Below are positions 52,330 through 59,950 of a stretch of DNA of 64,000 bases, one piece after another. The notes below the pieces were generated by a model, which searched no databases, was not told the DNA's origin, and worked only from the letters and a program-made list of their open reading frames with translations. This DNA comes from Bdellovibrio sp. (lineage in GTDB: Bacteria; Bdellovibrionota; Bdellovibrionia; Bdellovibrionales; Bdellovibrionaceae): contig JACMRL010000016.1 of the NCBI GenBank assembly GCA_014376435.1, forward strand, positions 85,712-149,711. Reading direction: 5' to 3'. Position 1 is the first letter of the stretch, and every line of letters begins with the position of its first letter. A program made the position numbers and the translations under genes.

Positions 52330-53211
52330 CTAGCTGGTAATCAAGATGGCAAAACCCACCAAGAAGAATAGGATCGCCGCGGCTAAGTAAGCCGTCATTT
52401 TCTTACGCCCACGATAAATTTCAAATAGCGTTGCAAATAACGGACTGGTTCCCGCAATCGCCGTGATAACGGGTAAATTACCAAGCTGAATTGCTTTCAA
52501 ATAAAAGCCTAAGGCTACAAAAGTACCTAAAAACCCAGAAAAAATCGCCAGCCATCTTTGGCGCAAAGTTAAAGTTTTAAAGGGTGGCAAAAGTTTTAAG
52601 TGAAACATCGGCACTAAACTAACCAAGAAAAATCCCACGACCGTTGCACCCGAACGAATCGCATTCGCTACAAATGGCGATAGATTCGGAGTTAATTCGA
52701 AGGCTTGCTTTGTCATTAATAAACCCGCGGCATCTAACACCACGCCGGTAATCGCAAATGCGATACCCACGCTATCCCAATGACCTTTTTCACGAAATGA
52801 TTCTAATGAAAAACAAAAAATACAACCAATCAAAAAGAAAAGCGCAATCAGTTGGTACGGAGAAAAAACAGTATCAAATAAATAATAAGAAGCGATGCCG
52901 ATTAATAATGGCTGAAAACCAAAAATCATCAATACTCGCCCGGCACCTAAATGCGCAAAGGCCCGAAATAAAAATATATCGCCAATCATCAAGCCCGTAA
53001 TCCCACTGACAATCAACAAAACTAAACTTCGCTGGGCAATGGATAAATCAATGCTAAAAAGCAATATCACCAACACGAAACAAATAAAAGCGACCGTCGC
53101 TTTTAGATAATTTACCCAGTTCGGACTGATTTTTCTAGAAAACTCTGTAAAGAAAACGCTGGCGATCGCAAAAGCAAAGTTTGATCCCAGCGCAAATAAA
53201 ATAGCTAACAC
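52330..53211 (-). CDS. EamA/DMT-family transporter
   Basis: 293 residues with about ten hydrophobic segments, beginning MLAILFALGSNFAFAIASVFF and ending AAILFFLVGFAILITS. The two EamA repeats are visible: SGITGLMIGDIFLFRAFAHLGAGRVLMIFGFQPLLIGIASYYL and FSGFLGTFVALGFYLKAIQLGNLPVITAIAGTSPLFATLFEI. Substrate unknown; these carriers export amino acids, drugs or metabolites. It starts 3 bases from the stop of the Bax-inhibitor-like gene, so they share an operon. Confidence 0.9.
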   Translation of the reverse strand: MLAILFALGSNFAFAIASVFFTEFSRKISPNWVNYLKATVAFICFVLVILLFSIDLSIAQRSLVLLIVSGITGLMIGDIFLFRAFAHLGAGRVLMIFGFQPLLIGIASYYLFDTVFSPYQLIALFFLIGCIFCFSLESFREKGHWDSVGIAFAITGVVLDAAGLLMTKQAFELTPNLSPFVANAIRSGATVVGFFLVSLVPMFHLKLLPPFKTLTLRQRWLAIFSGFLGTFVALGFYLKAIQLGNLPVITAIAGTSPLFATLFEIYRGRKKMTAYLAAAILFFLVGFAILITS

Positions 53212-53214
53212 GAA

Positions 53215-53925
53215 TTACTTTTTTTGTACTTTGCCAAGCAAACGTAAAACTTCCATGTATAACCAAACTAAAGTTACTAAAAGCGCGAAGCCTCCGTACC
53301 ACTCCATAAATTTTGGCGAGCCCTGGCGCTCAGCCCGCTCGATCATATCAAAATCTAATAATAAGTTAAATGCGGCCACACCCACGACCACAACTGAAAA
53401 ACCAATACCCACCCAACCCGTTTGGTGAATCATCGGAATTTGTGTTCCAAAAAAACCCATGATCATGTTAATTACGTAAGTTACGGCAATCGCCATCGTC
53501 GCACCCATGATGACCGAACGCACGCGATCTGTGACCACGATAATTTTAAAACGGTAAAGCGCTAACATCAAAACCGCGATACTTAAAGTTAAGATGAGTG
53601 CGTTGGTTACGATGCCGGGATATTGAAATGCATACACCGCAGAAATTGAACCCAGTAGCACTCCTTCAGCAAGTGCGTACATCGGTGCCAACATTGGCGA
53701 CAAATGTGGTTTAAAAATAATTGCGAGACATAAAACTAAAGTTAATAAAATCATTCCGATCATCAGCGGAAATGACTGCTGACCCCAGCCTACGGCCGCG
53801 CCAAAGATTGTTAATAAAATTAATAAACCTGCACGGTTCATGGTTCCGCTAACGGTCATTCTTGAAGTGTCATCAAGATCACGAATTTTAGTTAATGTTT
53901 TTTCATTCAATGCGGGATTCGACAT
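53215..53925 (-). CDS. Bax inhibitor-1/YccA-family membrane protein
   Basis: 236 residues with seven predicted membrane helices. Family features: TMNRAGLLILLTIFGAAVGW near 27, MLAPMYALAEGVLLGSISAVY in the middle, VVVVGVAAFNLLLDFDMIERA and WYGGFALLVTLVWLYMEVLRLL at the end (the D/E-rich loop region of BI-1 proteins). Bacterial members such as YccA and YetJ modulate calcium leak or FtsH. Followed by the EamA gene 3 bases downstream. Confidence 0.88.
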   Translation of the reverse strand: MSNPALNEKTLTKIRDLDDTSRMTVSGTMNRAGLLILLTIFGAAVGWGQQSFPLMIGMILLTLVLCLAIIFKPHLSPMLAPMYALAEGVLLGSISAVYAFQYPGIVTNALILTLSIAVLMLALYRFKIIVVTDRVRSVIMGATMAIAVTYVINMIMGFFGTQIPMIHQTGWVGIGFSVVVVGVAAFNLLLDFDMIERAERQGSPKFMEWYGGFALLVTLVWLYMEVLRLLGKVQKK

Positions 53926-54158
53926 AGAAATCTCTCCTTGTTGTGAATACCCTAGTAGTATGTTCCCTTTTCACTTCACAGGTAACTAAAACCGAAAATG
54001 ATTATGTAACACGTCGAAAACAACTTCGTTTCAGTTTAAAACACTTGCTTCTGTAAACATCAATTTCTTCGAAAATTTCTCTTACCGCCTAAAGCCTAGT
54101 TTGCTTCGCCCCGATACATTGCTTACATGCAACGCAGATTGGCAACAAAAGGACATCT

Positions 54159-54482
54159 ATGAAAATCACCGAAGTAAAGATCTTCCCGGTCAACGAAGAC
54201 CGCCTAAAAGCCTACGTTACAATCACCATCGAAGGTTGCTTTGTCGTTCGCGACCTAAAAATTATCCAAGGCCCGCAAGGCCTGTTTGTCGCCATGCCTA
54301 GTAAAAAGCGTAAAGATGGTCAATTCCGCGACATCGCGCATCCGCTCAACCAAGAAACTCGACAAAATATCGAGGATATGGTCTTTCAAGCTTACGAAAA
54401 TCAACTTCGCTCAATGGGAGAAACACTCATCAACCTAAAACGCCAAAAAGCTCCAACAAGCCAAGGTGACGATTACGATTGA
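54159..54482 (+). CDS. spoVG: SpoVG-family RNA/DNA-binding regulator
   Basis: 107 residues. SpoVG signature throughout: MKITEVKIFPVNEDRLKAYVTITIEGCFVVRDLKIIQGPQGLFVAMPSKKRKDGQFRDIAHPLNQETR. The KKRK and the RDIAHP segment make the basic binding face. SpoVG proteins bind RNA and DNA and act globally. The gene is followed by a very stable GC-rich terminator and then by tRNA-Gln. A promoter near 54110 (TTGCTT / TACATT region) is plausible but not fixed. Confidence 0.92.
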   Translation: MKITEVKIFPVNEDRLKAYVTITIEGCFVVRDLKIIQGPQGLFVAMPSKKRKDGQFRDIAHPLNQETRQNIEDMVFQAYENQLRSMGETLINLKRQKAPTSQGDDYD

Positions 54483-54586
54483 TGAGTTTAACAGCAAAAA
54501 AGACAAGCCCTGCTCGGTGAATCTTTCTTAGTTTTCTGATTTCTTCCAATGAGCGAAATTTTTGATCTTAAAGCCTACGCGGCTGG

Positions 54587-54623
54587 GCCCGGGCTACCTT
54601 TGGTAGCGCCGGGCTTGTTTTTT
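54587..54623 (+). terminator. Rho-independent terminator after spoVG
   Basis: Arms GCCCGGGCTACC (54587-54598) and GGTAGCGCCGGGC (54602-54614), a TTT loop and one bulged base, then TTGTTTTTT. The stem is 12 base pairs and very GC-rich. It stands between spoVG and the tRNA-Gln gene. Confidence 0.86.
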
Positions 54624-54675
54624 GTTGCGTGCGCAGTGGGTTTTGGTTTAACTTCGAAATTAGATTTAATCATGT

Positions 54676-54751
54676 TGGGGTATCGCCAAGTTGGTAAGGC
54701 AATAGATTTTGATTCTATCATTCGGAGGTTCAAGTCCTCCTACCCCATCCA
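54676..54751 (+). tRNA. tRNA-Gln (anticodon TTG)
   Basis: A 76-base cloverleaf with 7-bp acceptor stem (TGGGGTA with TACCCCA), anticodon stem ATAGA / TCTAT (54702-54706, 54714-54718) and a 7-base loop whose centre (54709-54711) is TTG. The T arm is GGAGG-TTCAAGT-CCTCC and the CCA end is encoded (54749-54751). A -10-like TTTAAT and -35-like TTGGTT lie upstream at 54665 and 54643. The HEPN gene starts 27 bases downstream. Confidence 0.95.
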
Positions 54752-54777
54752 AATTTTTCTTCTCGTTCAGGTGGCTG

Positions 54778-55176
54778 ATGAGTAGTACTCTTGAAGAACT
54801 TTCTAGAGCCGCGACTTCGCTTAAAATTTCAAGTGATCTTTTAAAAAACGCGATCACTCAAGAACCTCAAAATATTGAATTACATAAAGCTTTACGTGAC
54901 GGCTGTATTCAACGTTTTGAATTTTGTATCGAGCTTTCATGGAAAGTCTCAATGAAAATTTTAGGGCTTGAGACAAGAGCACCTAACATGGCCATTCGAG
55001 ATATGGCGCAAAATTATTTGATCGATGATCCGCAGATCTGGTTTGATTTTCTTTTAGCAAGAAACAAAACTTCGCAAACCTATGCCGAAGAGGTGGCCAA
55101 GGCCGTTTATCTTGAAGTTGAAAAATTAATTCCTGAGCTTGAACAACTTGTTACCCGGTTACAAAAAATAAAATGA
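54778..55176 (+). CDS. HEPN-like protein (HI0074 family) with broken catalytic motif
   Basis: About 132 residues from MSSTLEEL (AGGTGG lies upstream). The HI0074-type helical HEPN fold is clear: LHKALRDGCIQRFEFCIELSWKVSMKIL is the long conserved helix pair, followed by MAIRDMAQNYLI. The catalytic segment reads FDFLLARNKTSQTYAEEVA. In the family it is RNxTSHxYxEE, whose R-x4-H is the RNase site; here the His is Gln. The protein is thus probably not an active RNase, or it is an alternative partner of the downstream nucleotidyltransferase. Overlaps the latter by ATGA. Just downstream of tRNA-Gln. Confidence 0.85.
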   Translation: MSSTLEELSRAATSLKISSDLLKNAITQEPQNIELHKALRDGCIQRFEFCIELSWKVSMKILGLETRAPNMAIRDMAQNYLIDDPQIWFDFLLARNKTSQTYAEEVAKAVYLEVEKLIPELEQLVTRLQKIK

Positions 55177-55478
55177 ATCATGGCTTAAGCGAAAATGAAT
55201 TTAATTTCTTAATGAGTGAAGTTGTTCAGCCTTTAAAAAAAATGAGCGCGCGAGTCTTTCTTTTTGGATCGCGAGCGACCGGTCAATTTAAAAAATTTTC
55301 TGACGTTGATCTGACCTACCTTCAAAACGAAGATCAAAAAATTCCAAATAGCGAAATAGTCCGCATCATTACAGCTGCAGAAAACTCCCGTTTTTCGTAC
55401 AAAATAGATTTAGTGAACTACGATGAACTGGCCAGTAGCTACAAAGCTAATATTGACCGCGAAAAAATTGAGCTTTGA
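55173..55478 (+). CDS. MNT-type nucleotidyltransferase (HI0073 family)
   Basis: 101 residues. Complete catalytic motif RVFLFGSRATGQFKKFSDVDLTYL (GS-x-T-G ... SDxDL) and the third acidic residue in KIDLVNYDEL. It follows the HEPN-like gene in the HI0074-HI0073 order, opposite to the MNT/HEPN pair at 12.7 kb. The start is inside the stop of its partner (ATGA), so both are translated in coupled fashion. Together they would form a nucleotidyltransferase/HEPN toxin-antitoxin pair. Confidence 0.86.
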   Translation: MNHGLSENEFNFLMSEVVQPLKKMSARVFLFGSRATGQFKKFSDVDLTYLQNEDQKIPNSEIVRIITAAENSRFSYKIDLVNYDELASSYKANIDREKIEL

Positions 55479-55651
55479 CACCTTGTATTCCACCATCAAC
55501 TGAGAAGAGCCCCATCTAGGCATGGCAAAAAGACGTGCAGAAGTACTTGCGGCCTAACGTATCGCAGCTTCGTTCAGCCATATTTTTGGGATTGCACCCT
55601 CGCGCAAGTAAACGTCCCGAATGCCGGCACGACTGTGACGCCATTAAAAAT

Positions 55652-55804
55652 TCAATTTTTATTGGCATCGCTATCAGATTCATTTTCTGACGATTTTGAG
55701 TTTTTAGAAATACCAAATATTTCTGGAAAAATGAACATACCTGCAATAAATAAAATCATTACAAAAAATATAAATCCAACGATCATTACAGTTTCAATAT
55801 TCAT
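55652..55804 (-). CDS. Small membrane protein coupled to the Fur-like regulator
   Basis: A 50-codon gene. It starts inside the stop of the Fur-like gene (ATGA, 55801-55804). One strong membrane helix (VMIVGFIFFVMILFIAGMF, residues 6-24) follows a short N-terminus; the tail is polar (SKNSKSSENESDSDANKN). Since the Fur-like gene and its upstream methyltransferase also overlap by ATGA, this is the third gene of a compact operon, which makes it likely to be real. Function unknown; the size fits a small accessory subunit or a regulator of a metal transporter. Confidence 0.6.
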   Translation of the reverse strand: MNIETVMIVGFIFFVMILFIAGMFIFPEIFGISKNSKSSENESDSDANKN

Positions 55805-56253
55805 AAATTAGCTTCGTTCTCGAATGTGTTTTCGCATTTCGAGCAAAAACCATAAAATAAAACTGATAAATTAGCTTTTGAAAAGTCATGAATATCTTTT
55901 AATGCTTTTTCAATTTTTTTGAAAAGATCTTCATTTCCCTTGTTCATCTTTCCACACGATTTGCAGATATAATAATGCTGTACCTTTTTATCAAAAACAA
56001 ATTGATAAACTTTACCTTTCTTTGGCAAATCAAGTTCTTGAATAAGCCCCAATGAAATAAACTTCTCTATATTTCTATAGATCGTTGTTCTGTCTACATC
56101 TGGTAAAGTTGAGATCAGCTGATCTTGGATTTCTTTTATCGGAATATGTCGAGCTTGATTATATAAAAAAAATTGGACGAGTTTTTCTTTTGAAGGCGTC
56201 ATCCGCAATCCTTTAGATTTCAAAAAAGAAACTAATTCTTTATGCTTTTTCAT
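55801..56253 (-). CDS. Fur-family transcriptional regulator
   Basis: 150 residues. N-terminal winged helix (LVSFLKSKGLRMTPSKEKLVQFFLYNQARHIPIKEIQDQLISTLPDVDRTTIYRNIEKFISLGLI; the DRTTIYRNIEKF recognition helix is a Fur hallmark). C-terminal dimerisation domain has HYYICKSCGKMN and YGFCSKCENTF, the structural zinc CxxC pairs. The regulatory metal site has VQHYYICKSCG and ELDLPKKGKVYQF. It is closest to Zur/PerR-like subgroups by eye. The sensed metal cannot be assigned. A perfect 18-bp palindrome in the divergent intergenic region is a candidate operator. Confidence 0.85.
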   Translation of the reverse strand: MKKHKELVSFLKSKGLRMTPSKEKLVQFFLYNQARHIPIKEIQDQLISTLPDVDRTTIYRNIEKFISLGLIQELDLPKKGKVYQFVFDKKVQHYYICKSCGKMNKGNEDLFKKIEKALKDIHDFSKANLSVLFYGFCSKCENTFENEANL

Positions 56254-56858
56254 TCACTATTCTCCCACATACTAAAATTACTATAACCTATAATTCGACT
56301 TTGTGTCAGTCTCCAATTACCAGGAATAGATCCGCCATACCCATGAAAAGTTATCAGTTTCTTATCTGGTTTAGCCCAGCAAAGCTGCCTGTATACTTGC
56401 GCGGTATACTGCACATAATACTTTTGATCAAAATCAATTCGTCCATCAATGCGCATATCACCAAAGCTAGCAATATGCGCCCGAAATAGATTATGAAGGT
56501 AATAAATATCGTAGCCTGACCAATCCAAGTCTAACCTATTTCCGCGAATAAAATGTACATTTTGTAGATCGTTAATAGTTTCAATTTTTTCAGCGATTTT
56601 AAAAAATTCACGTCTCTGTTCGATCCCATAAATATTCATTTTCGTAAGTAACAACAATATTATGCAGAGCTTGCCACATCCTGATCCAATGTCTAAAAAT
56701 TTTGAATTTTCATCGCAATTAGAGAAAAACTCAGCTAGTTGCCGATTCGCCTGGATCGGAGTCCAATGAATTGAGGAAACTTTTTGATAATATTCGGGCA
56801 GTAATGAATCAAAAAGTGAATCCTCGACTGGAAAATCTGAACCCACTAAAGCCCTCAT
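56250..56858 (-). CDS. SAM-dependent methyltransferase-like protein
   Basis: 202 residues. A class I methyltransferase core is visible: HWTPIQANRQLAEFF, then LDIGSGCGKLCIILLLLTKMNIYGIEQR (motif I, GxGxG-like), then EKIETINDLQNVHFIRGNRLDLDWSGYDIYYLHNLF. The substrate is unknown. It resembles the 'ribosomal/histone methyltransferase'-type DOT1 and PrmA-like folds only in outline. It overlaps the Fur-like gene by ATGA and is the first gene of the operon. No membrane segments. Confidence 0.68.
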   Translation of the reverse strand: MRALVGSDFPVEDSLFDSLLPEYYQKVSSIHWTPIQANRQLAEFFSNCDENSKFLDIGSGCGKLCIILLLLTKMNIYGIEQRREFFKIAEKIETINDLQNVHFIRGNRLDLDWSGYDIYYLHNLFRAHIASFGDMRIDGRIDFDQKYYVQYTAQVYRQLCWAKPDKKLITFHGYGGSIPGNWRLTQSRIIGYSNFSMWENSE

Positions 56859-56929
56859 TAGATTAGAGATAAAAGGCGGTTTTTCAAATTTTCATTTACC
56901 GACTAAAACGGTACATTTGTCTCGATACC

Positions 56930-56979
56930 TTGCTAAAGCAATTAAACCTATGATATCATTATTGCATCATGATGCAATA
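56930..56979. promoter_or_regulatory. Promoter and perfect 18-bp palindrome upstream of the YoaK-like gene
   Basis: TTGCTA (56930-56935), an 18-base spacer, and TATCAT (56954-56959) form a sigma-70-like promoter. The palindrome ATTGCATCATGATGCAAT (56961-56978) follows directly and covers the start of transcription, the classic place for a repressor. It stands in the intergenic region shared with the divergent Fur-like operon. Fur/Zur/PerR boxes are palindromes of this general size; direct proof is missing. Confidence 0.6.
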
Positions 56980-56990
56980 GGAAGCAACAA

Positions 56991-57722
56991 ATGTTTGAGC
57001 ATAAATTAAACGAACAAGTAAATCTTAAAACCTATTTTGACTGGTTCATTTTAAGTTTTTTGGCTGGAAATATCAATGCAGGTGGGTATCTCGCCTGCAG
57101 CCGCTTTGTTTCGCACGTCACAGGCTTTGCAACTCTTTCTGGAATTTCTTTAGAACAAGGCTCATGGGTTGATGCTTTTGGCACTTTAGCAATCCCTCTC
57201 TTTTTTCTTGTTGGAGTTATCGTATCGGGCTACCTAACGGAAAAAAAATACGCAAATAAAGTTCATGGTCAAAAATATGCTCCAGTAATGGGGCTTGTAG
57301 CGATTTTAGTTGGCTTTGTAGCCATCGGTGGAAGTTACTTTGAGTTATTTGGAAAATTTGGCGATGTCGCTAACATAAAGCATGATTTTTTTCTTTTAGC
57401 CTGCTTGTGTGGCGCTTGTGGTTTGCAAAATGCAGCTATCAGTTCAGCCTCTGGAGCAACCGTCAGGACAACACATCTTACAGGCTTAACAACTGATCTT
57501 GGCCTGGGTATAGTGAGAGCTGAAATTCACAATTTGTCTGATTCTCAAAAATCCATTGAGCGACGTGCGAACTTACTACGGGTGGCTACAATCTTTTCAT
57601 TCACACTTGGATCGTTAATCGCCGCATTTATCTATTCTCGCTTTAAATATCAGGGATTCTTCGTTCCTATGTTTATCGCAATTTATTTAGCGTATGTCGC
57701 TAGAAAGAGTCACGCTGCTTAA
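56991..57722 (+). CDS. YoaK/DUF1275-family membrane protein
   Basis: 243 residues, about six membrane helices (FDWFILSFLAGNINAGGYLACS; IPLFFLVGVIVSGYL; MGLVAILVGFVAIGG; FFLLACLCGACGLQNAA; ATIFSFTLGSLIAAFIY). The family motif FLAGNINAGGYLACSRFVSHVTGFATLSG (equivalent to GxxDAxxYxxxGxFxxxxTGN) and CGLQNAAISSASGATVRTTHLTG are conserved. DUF1275 members are unknown transporters. It has its own promoter with the palindromic operator, and is divergent from the Fur-like regulator, which may control it. AGGAAG serves as ribosome site. Confidence 0.86.
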   Translation: MFEHKLNEQVNLKTYFDWFILSFLAGNINAGGYLACSRFVSHVTGFATLSGISLEQGSWVDAFGTLAIPLFFLVGVIVSGYLTEKKYANKVHGQKYAPVMGLVAILVGFVAIGGSYFELFGKFGDVANIKHDFFLLACLCGACGLQNAAISSASGATVRTTHLTGLTTDLGLGIVRAEIHNLSDSQKSIERRANLLRVATIFSFTLGSLIAAFIYSRFKYQGFFVPMFIAIYLAYVARKSHAA

Positions 57723-58070
57723 GGCAATTTAGCGTAAGTTAAAGTAGATAATCTCTTTCAAACTTTCATTAAGGTAAAGAAAAGAGAGATAGAAAGAAAT
57801 TCACCAGAAACTAAGTATATTTCATTTTTGTTTTTCAAGTTAGGTAATTTGCCGAATAACCAAATTTTTTGGACCTCAGAATTAAAAATATTTACTACTA
57901 AAACTTTTTTTCGAGCTTTCGCCTCGACAAGATACTTAAAGAGCGAATTGTATTTATCCTGAAGTGACCAAAAGGATCACCTTTTGAGAATTAAAATTTT
58001 GTGCCCGTTTAAAAAATAAATCATTCATCATATAAAAATATTTTTCTAGTTAATTTTTAGGGATGAATAA
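57723..58070. other. Intergenic region without a supported gene
   Basis: About 350 AT-rich bases between the YoaK-like gene and the terminator of the convergent oxidoreductase gene. The only structure seen is a small hairpin, CAAAAGG / CCTTTTG, at 57969-57986, without a T run. No frame has a credible protein. Confidence 0.5.
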
Positions 58071-58099
58071 AACAATCCGCTTTTTTCGAGCGGATTGTT
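58071..58099 (-). terminator. Terminator of the FMN oxidoreductase gene
   Basis: Perfect 11-bp inverted repeat, arms AACAATCCGCT (58071-58081) and AGCGGATTGTT (58089-58099), with a short loop. On the minus strand it is followed by TTTATT. It lies 50 bases past the stop of the oxidoreductase gene. Confidence 0.7.
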
Positions 58100-58148
58100 A
58101 GTAACTAAAAATTTTCACAATGAAGTGTTATTAACTGAACCTTTGAAG

Positions 58149-59219
58149 CTATTTTTGCTTGGGATCTTCAAGGCCAGCATCGGGCTTAATGAACTTTCCA
58201 GATCGAATTATTTTTATCTGATTCACCAAACTTTTTGCAGCATTTTCAACTTCCAATTGAATATCTTTGTCCTTATCAAGATCATCGTGACTTGTGGCAT
58301 AGGGTCTGTAGTAACCAATAAATTGGCCAACAATACTGCTTGGCCCAGCTACAATGAGATGCATATCAGTTAACCAGTCAGTAAGAATTCGTTTTAAGTT
58401 TTCAACACCAGCAGAATCTCCATGAACGACAATTGAGAACGCTCTTCCTGCCAGATGTTTGGGATAACTCCAGCCACTCAGTTCCAACTTCTTGGCTTTA
58501 ACAGGGTCTTTCCCTCCGGTCGTGGTGGGGTCTGGATTACCACCATCGGCGCATACTAATCGATCAATCATTAATTTTAAAACACTGGGAGACTGATACC
58601 AATGAACAGGAGTAACAATCATGACCCCGTGAGCAAGGACCCATTTCTCATAGATTTCCGCCATCCAATCATTTGTCTGTGCAAGAGCGTGATTTGGATA
58701 ACAAGAGCAAGGCCAGTTACATAAAGGCATCGCGGTTGACACGCACGCTTTACAAGGGAAAATAACTTTTCCATATTCAGCAGTGAGCCTGCTTAAATCA
58801 AGAAAATCACATTCAAAATTTTTTTCTTTAGAAATTATTTTAGAAGCTAAATCTGCCAGCCTGAAGGTTTTGGACATTTCGCCGGGACATGTTTGATCAT
58901 TTCGAGGTGACGCGCAAATGACCAGAATTCTTGACTTACTTTTAGGATTCTTTTGTTTTTTCTCTGCACGTATTAATTTCCGCTTAGTTTCAAGCCATTC
59001 GATAGCAAGCTCAAAGTCAGGATCAGAAAATTCTTTACCGGCTTTTTGAACTCGAGGGGACTTGTGGTATTCATCGTAGTTACTCCAGGCAACATCGATT
59101 ATTTTTTCTAACTCTTTTTTGACTAAATTAAATTGTGGGTCGTAAAACTTTTCTTTCATTCTTTGTTTGAATTCTTTTTCGCTGAGCGTGATATTAATTT
59201 GACCTTTTCGTATCTTCAT
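58149..59219 (-). CDS. Flavodoxin-fold NAD(P)H-dependent oxidoreductase
   Basis: 356 residues. Residues about 95-300 form a flavodoxin-like FMN reductase domain: SRILVICASPRNDQTCPGEMSKTFRLA at the phosphate-binding end, PVHWYQSPSVLKLMIDR, WMAEIYEKWVLAHGVMIVTP, and LAGRAFSIVVHGDS. The Cys cluster between (FPCKACVSTAMPLCNWPCSCYPN) has five cysteines, more than related quinone reductases. The N-terminal 90 residues are charged and helical and not part of the family. The electron acceptor is unknown. It is monocistronic with its own terminator. Confidence 0.78.
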   Translation of the reverse strand: MKIRKGQINITLSEKEFKQRMKEKFYDPQFNLVKKELEKIIDVAWSNYDEYHKSPRVQKAGKEFSDPDFELAIEWLETKRKLIRAEKKQKNPKSKSRILVICASPRNDQTCPGEMSKTFRLADLASKIISKEKNFECDFLDLSRLTAEYGKVIFPCKACVSTAMPLCNWPCSCYPNHALAQTNDWMAEIYEKWVLAHGVMIVTPVHWYQSPSVLKLMIDRLVCADGGNPDPTTTGGKDPVKAKKLELSGWSYPKHLAGRAFSIVVHGDSAGVENLKRILTDWLTDMHLIVAGPSSIVGQFIGYYRPYATSHDDLDKDKDIQLEVENAAKSLVNQIKIIRSGKFIKPDAGLEDPKQK

Positions 59220-59340
59220 AAATTAAACATTACCTTTCAACTTTTAAAAAACTCTGATCCCGCAAAGAGTAAGTTGGGCATTGCAATGTTGCAAGTCTGA
59301 ACTAAACCCTTTGCTTGGGAAGCCTCGGCGGAATAACGGC

Positions 59341-59375
59341 GACCAGGTAGCCACGGCTTTCTAAAGCACCTGGTC
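59341..59375. repeat. Nested hairpin next to the transposase remnant
   Basis: GACCAGGT (59341-59348) and ACCTGGTC (59368-59375) are an 8-bp inverted repeat, with an inner AGCC/GGCT hairpin (59349-59358). It stands just before the IS91-type transposase remnant. IS91-like elements have subterminal hairpins at their ends, so it may be what is left of one; not proven. Confidence 0.3.
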
Positions 59376-59418
59376 AAGGCAGGATCTAAAATACGAACCT
59401 TACTGGGCGTTAGATCGC

Positions 59419-59921
59419 GTGGTCGAATCAAATCCTGCGCTAAAACAGTACATTTACGCCCGCTACAAGCCCGACGAAACGATCCTCTACAAAATTATCC
59501 AAAACAACTGGCTGATATTTCAAGAGCAAATAGAAAATGATTCGAGTGATCCACTTCCAGATTTTGTGGTTAAACAGTTTGATGAGTATCTGCGTTGTGG
59601 AATTCTGGTACACAGGTTTTTGCGGGCCCAGTGACAGTCGTGCCAGTTCGAACATTGATCGCCTTTAGTTGCAAACGCCGTGGATTCTGCATCAGCTGCG
59701 GAGCCCGGCGGATGAGTGAAACAGCGGCGCATTTGGTTGAATCCGTTTTAGCGATGCAGCCCATCAGGCATTGGGTCTTTAATTTTCCATTCCAGATCAG
59801 AATGTGTTTGGCCGTGCGACCAAAAATCATGGCCAAGGCCCTAGACATCCGGCACGGGCAAGCAACACTTACTCTAGACGGCGTACCTAGCACGCTTTCG
59901 TTAGATCGCCGCCAGCTTTAA
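59419..59921 (+). pseudogene. Decayed IS91/IS801-type transposase
   Basis: Two frames together give the N-terminal zinc-binding part of this transposase family. The first part (YIYARYKPDETILYKIIQNNW, then FDEYLRCGILVHRFLRAQ) ends in TGA, where related proteins have a Cys of the RCxxC knuckle (the codon is TGA in place of TGC). The next codons (QSCQFEH) stay in the same frame, and a one-base shift follows before IAFSCKRRGFCISCGARRMSETAAHLVESV. HWVFNFPFQIRMCLA and MAKALDIRHGQATL follow, then the frame ends; the catalytic Y2-type domain is absent. So there is one nonsense change, one frameshift and a 3' truncation. A dead element that marks past insertion. Confidence 0.8.
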
Positions 59922-59950
59922 TTCGATCAGTGTATAATTAAAATTCAGAC

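Noticed and set aside
54549..54785. 78-codon open frame over the spoVG terminator and tRNA-Gln
   Set aside because: It overlaps a clear terminator and a clear tRNA; the protein has no known features.
55545..55640. GCCTAACG near 55552, resembling an integron attC half-site (RYYYAAC)
   Set aside because: No matching GTTRRRY half-site or L box at the right distance on either strand, and no integrase in the window.
55516..55746. 76-codon minus-strand frame next to the Fur-like operon
   Set aside because: Overlaps the 50-codon membrane protein, has no ribosome site or family match, and looks like noise in a degraded stretch.
57969..57986. Hairpin CAAAAGG/CCTTTTG as a terminator of the YoaK-like gene
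   Set aside because: No T run on either strand and it is 250 bases from the gene end.
59379..59440. GCAGGAT ... ATCCTGC arms that look like a tRNA acceptor stem
   Set aside because: The length is only about 60 bases, and no D, anticodon or T arm can be drawn. Treated as a chance inverted repeat near the transposase remnant.
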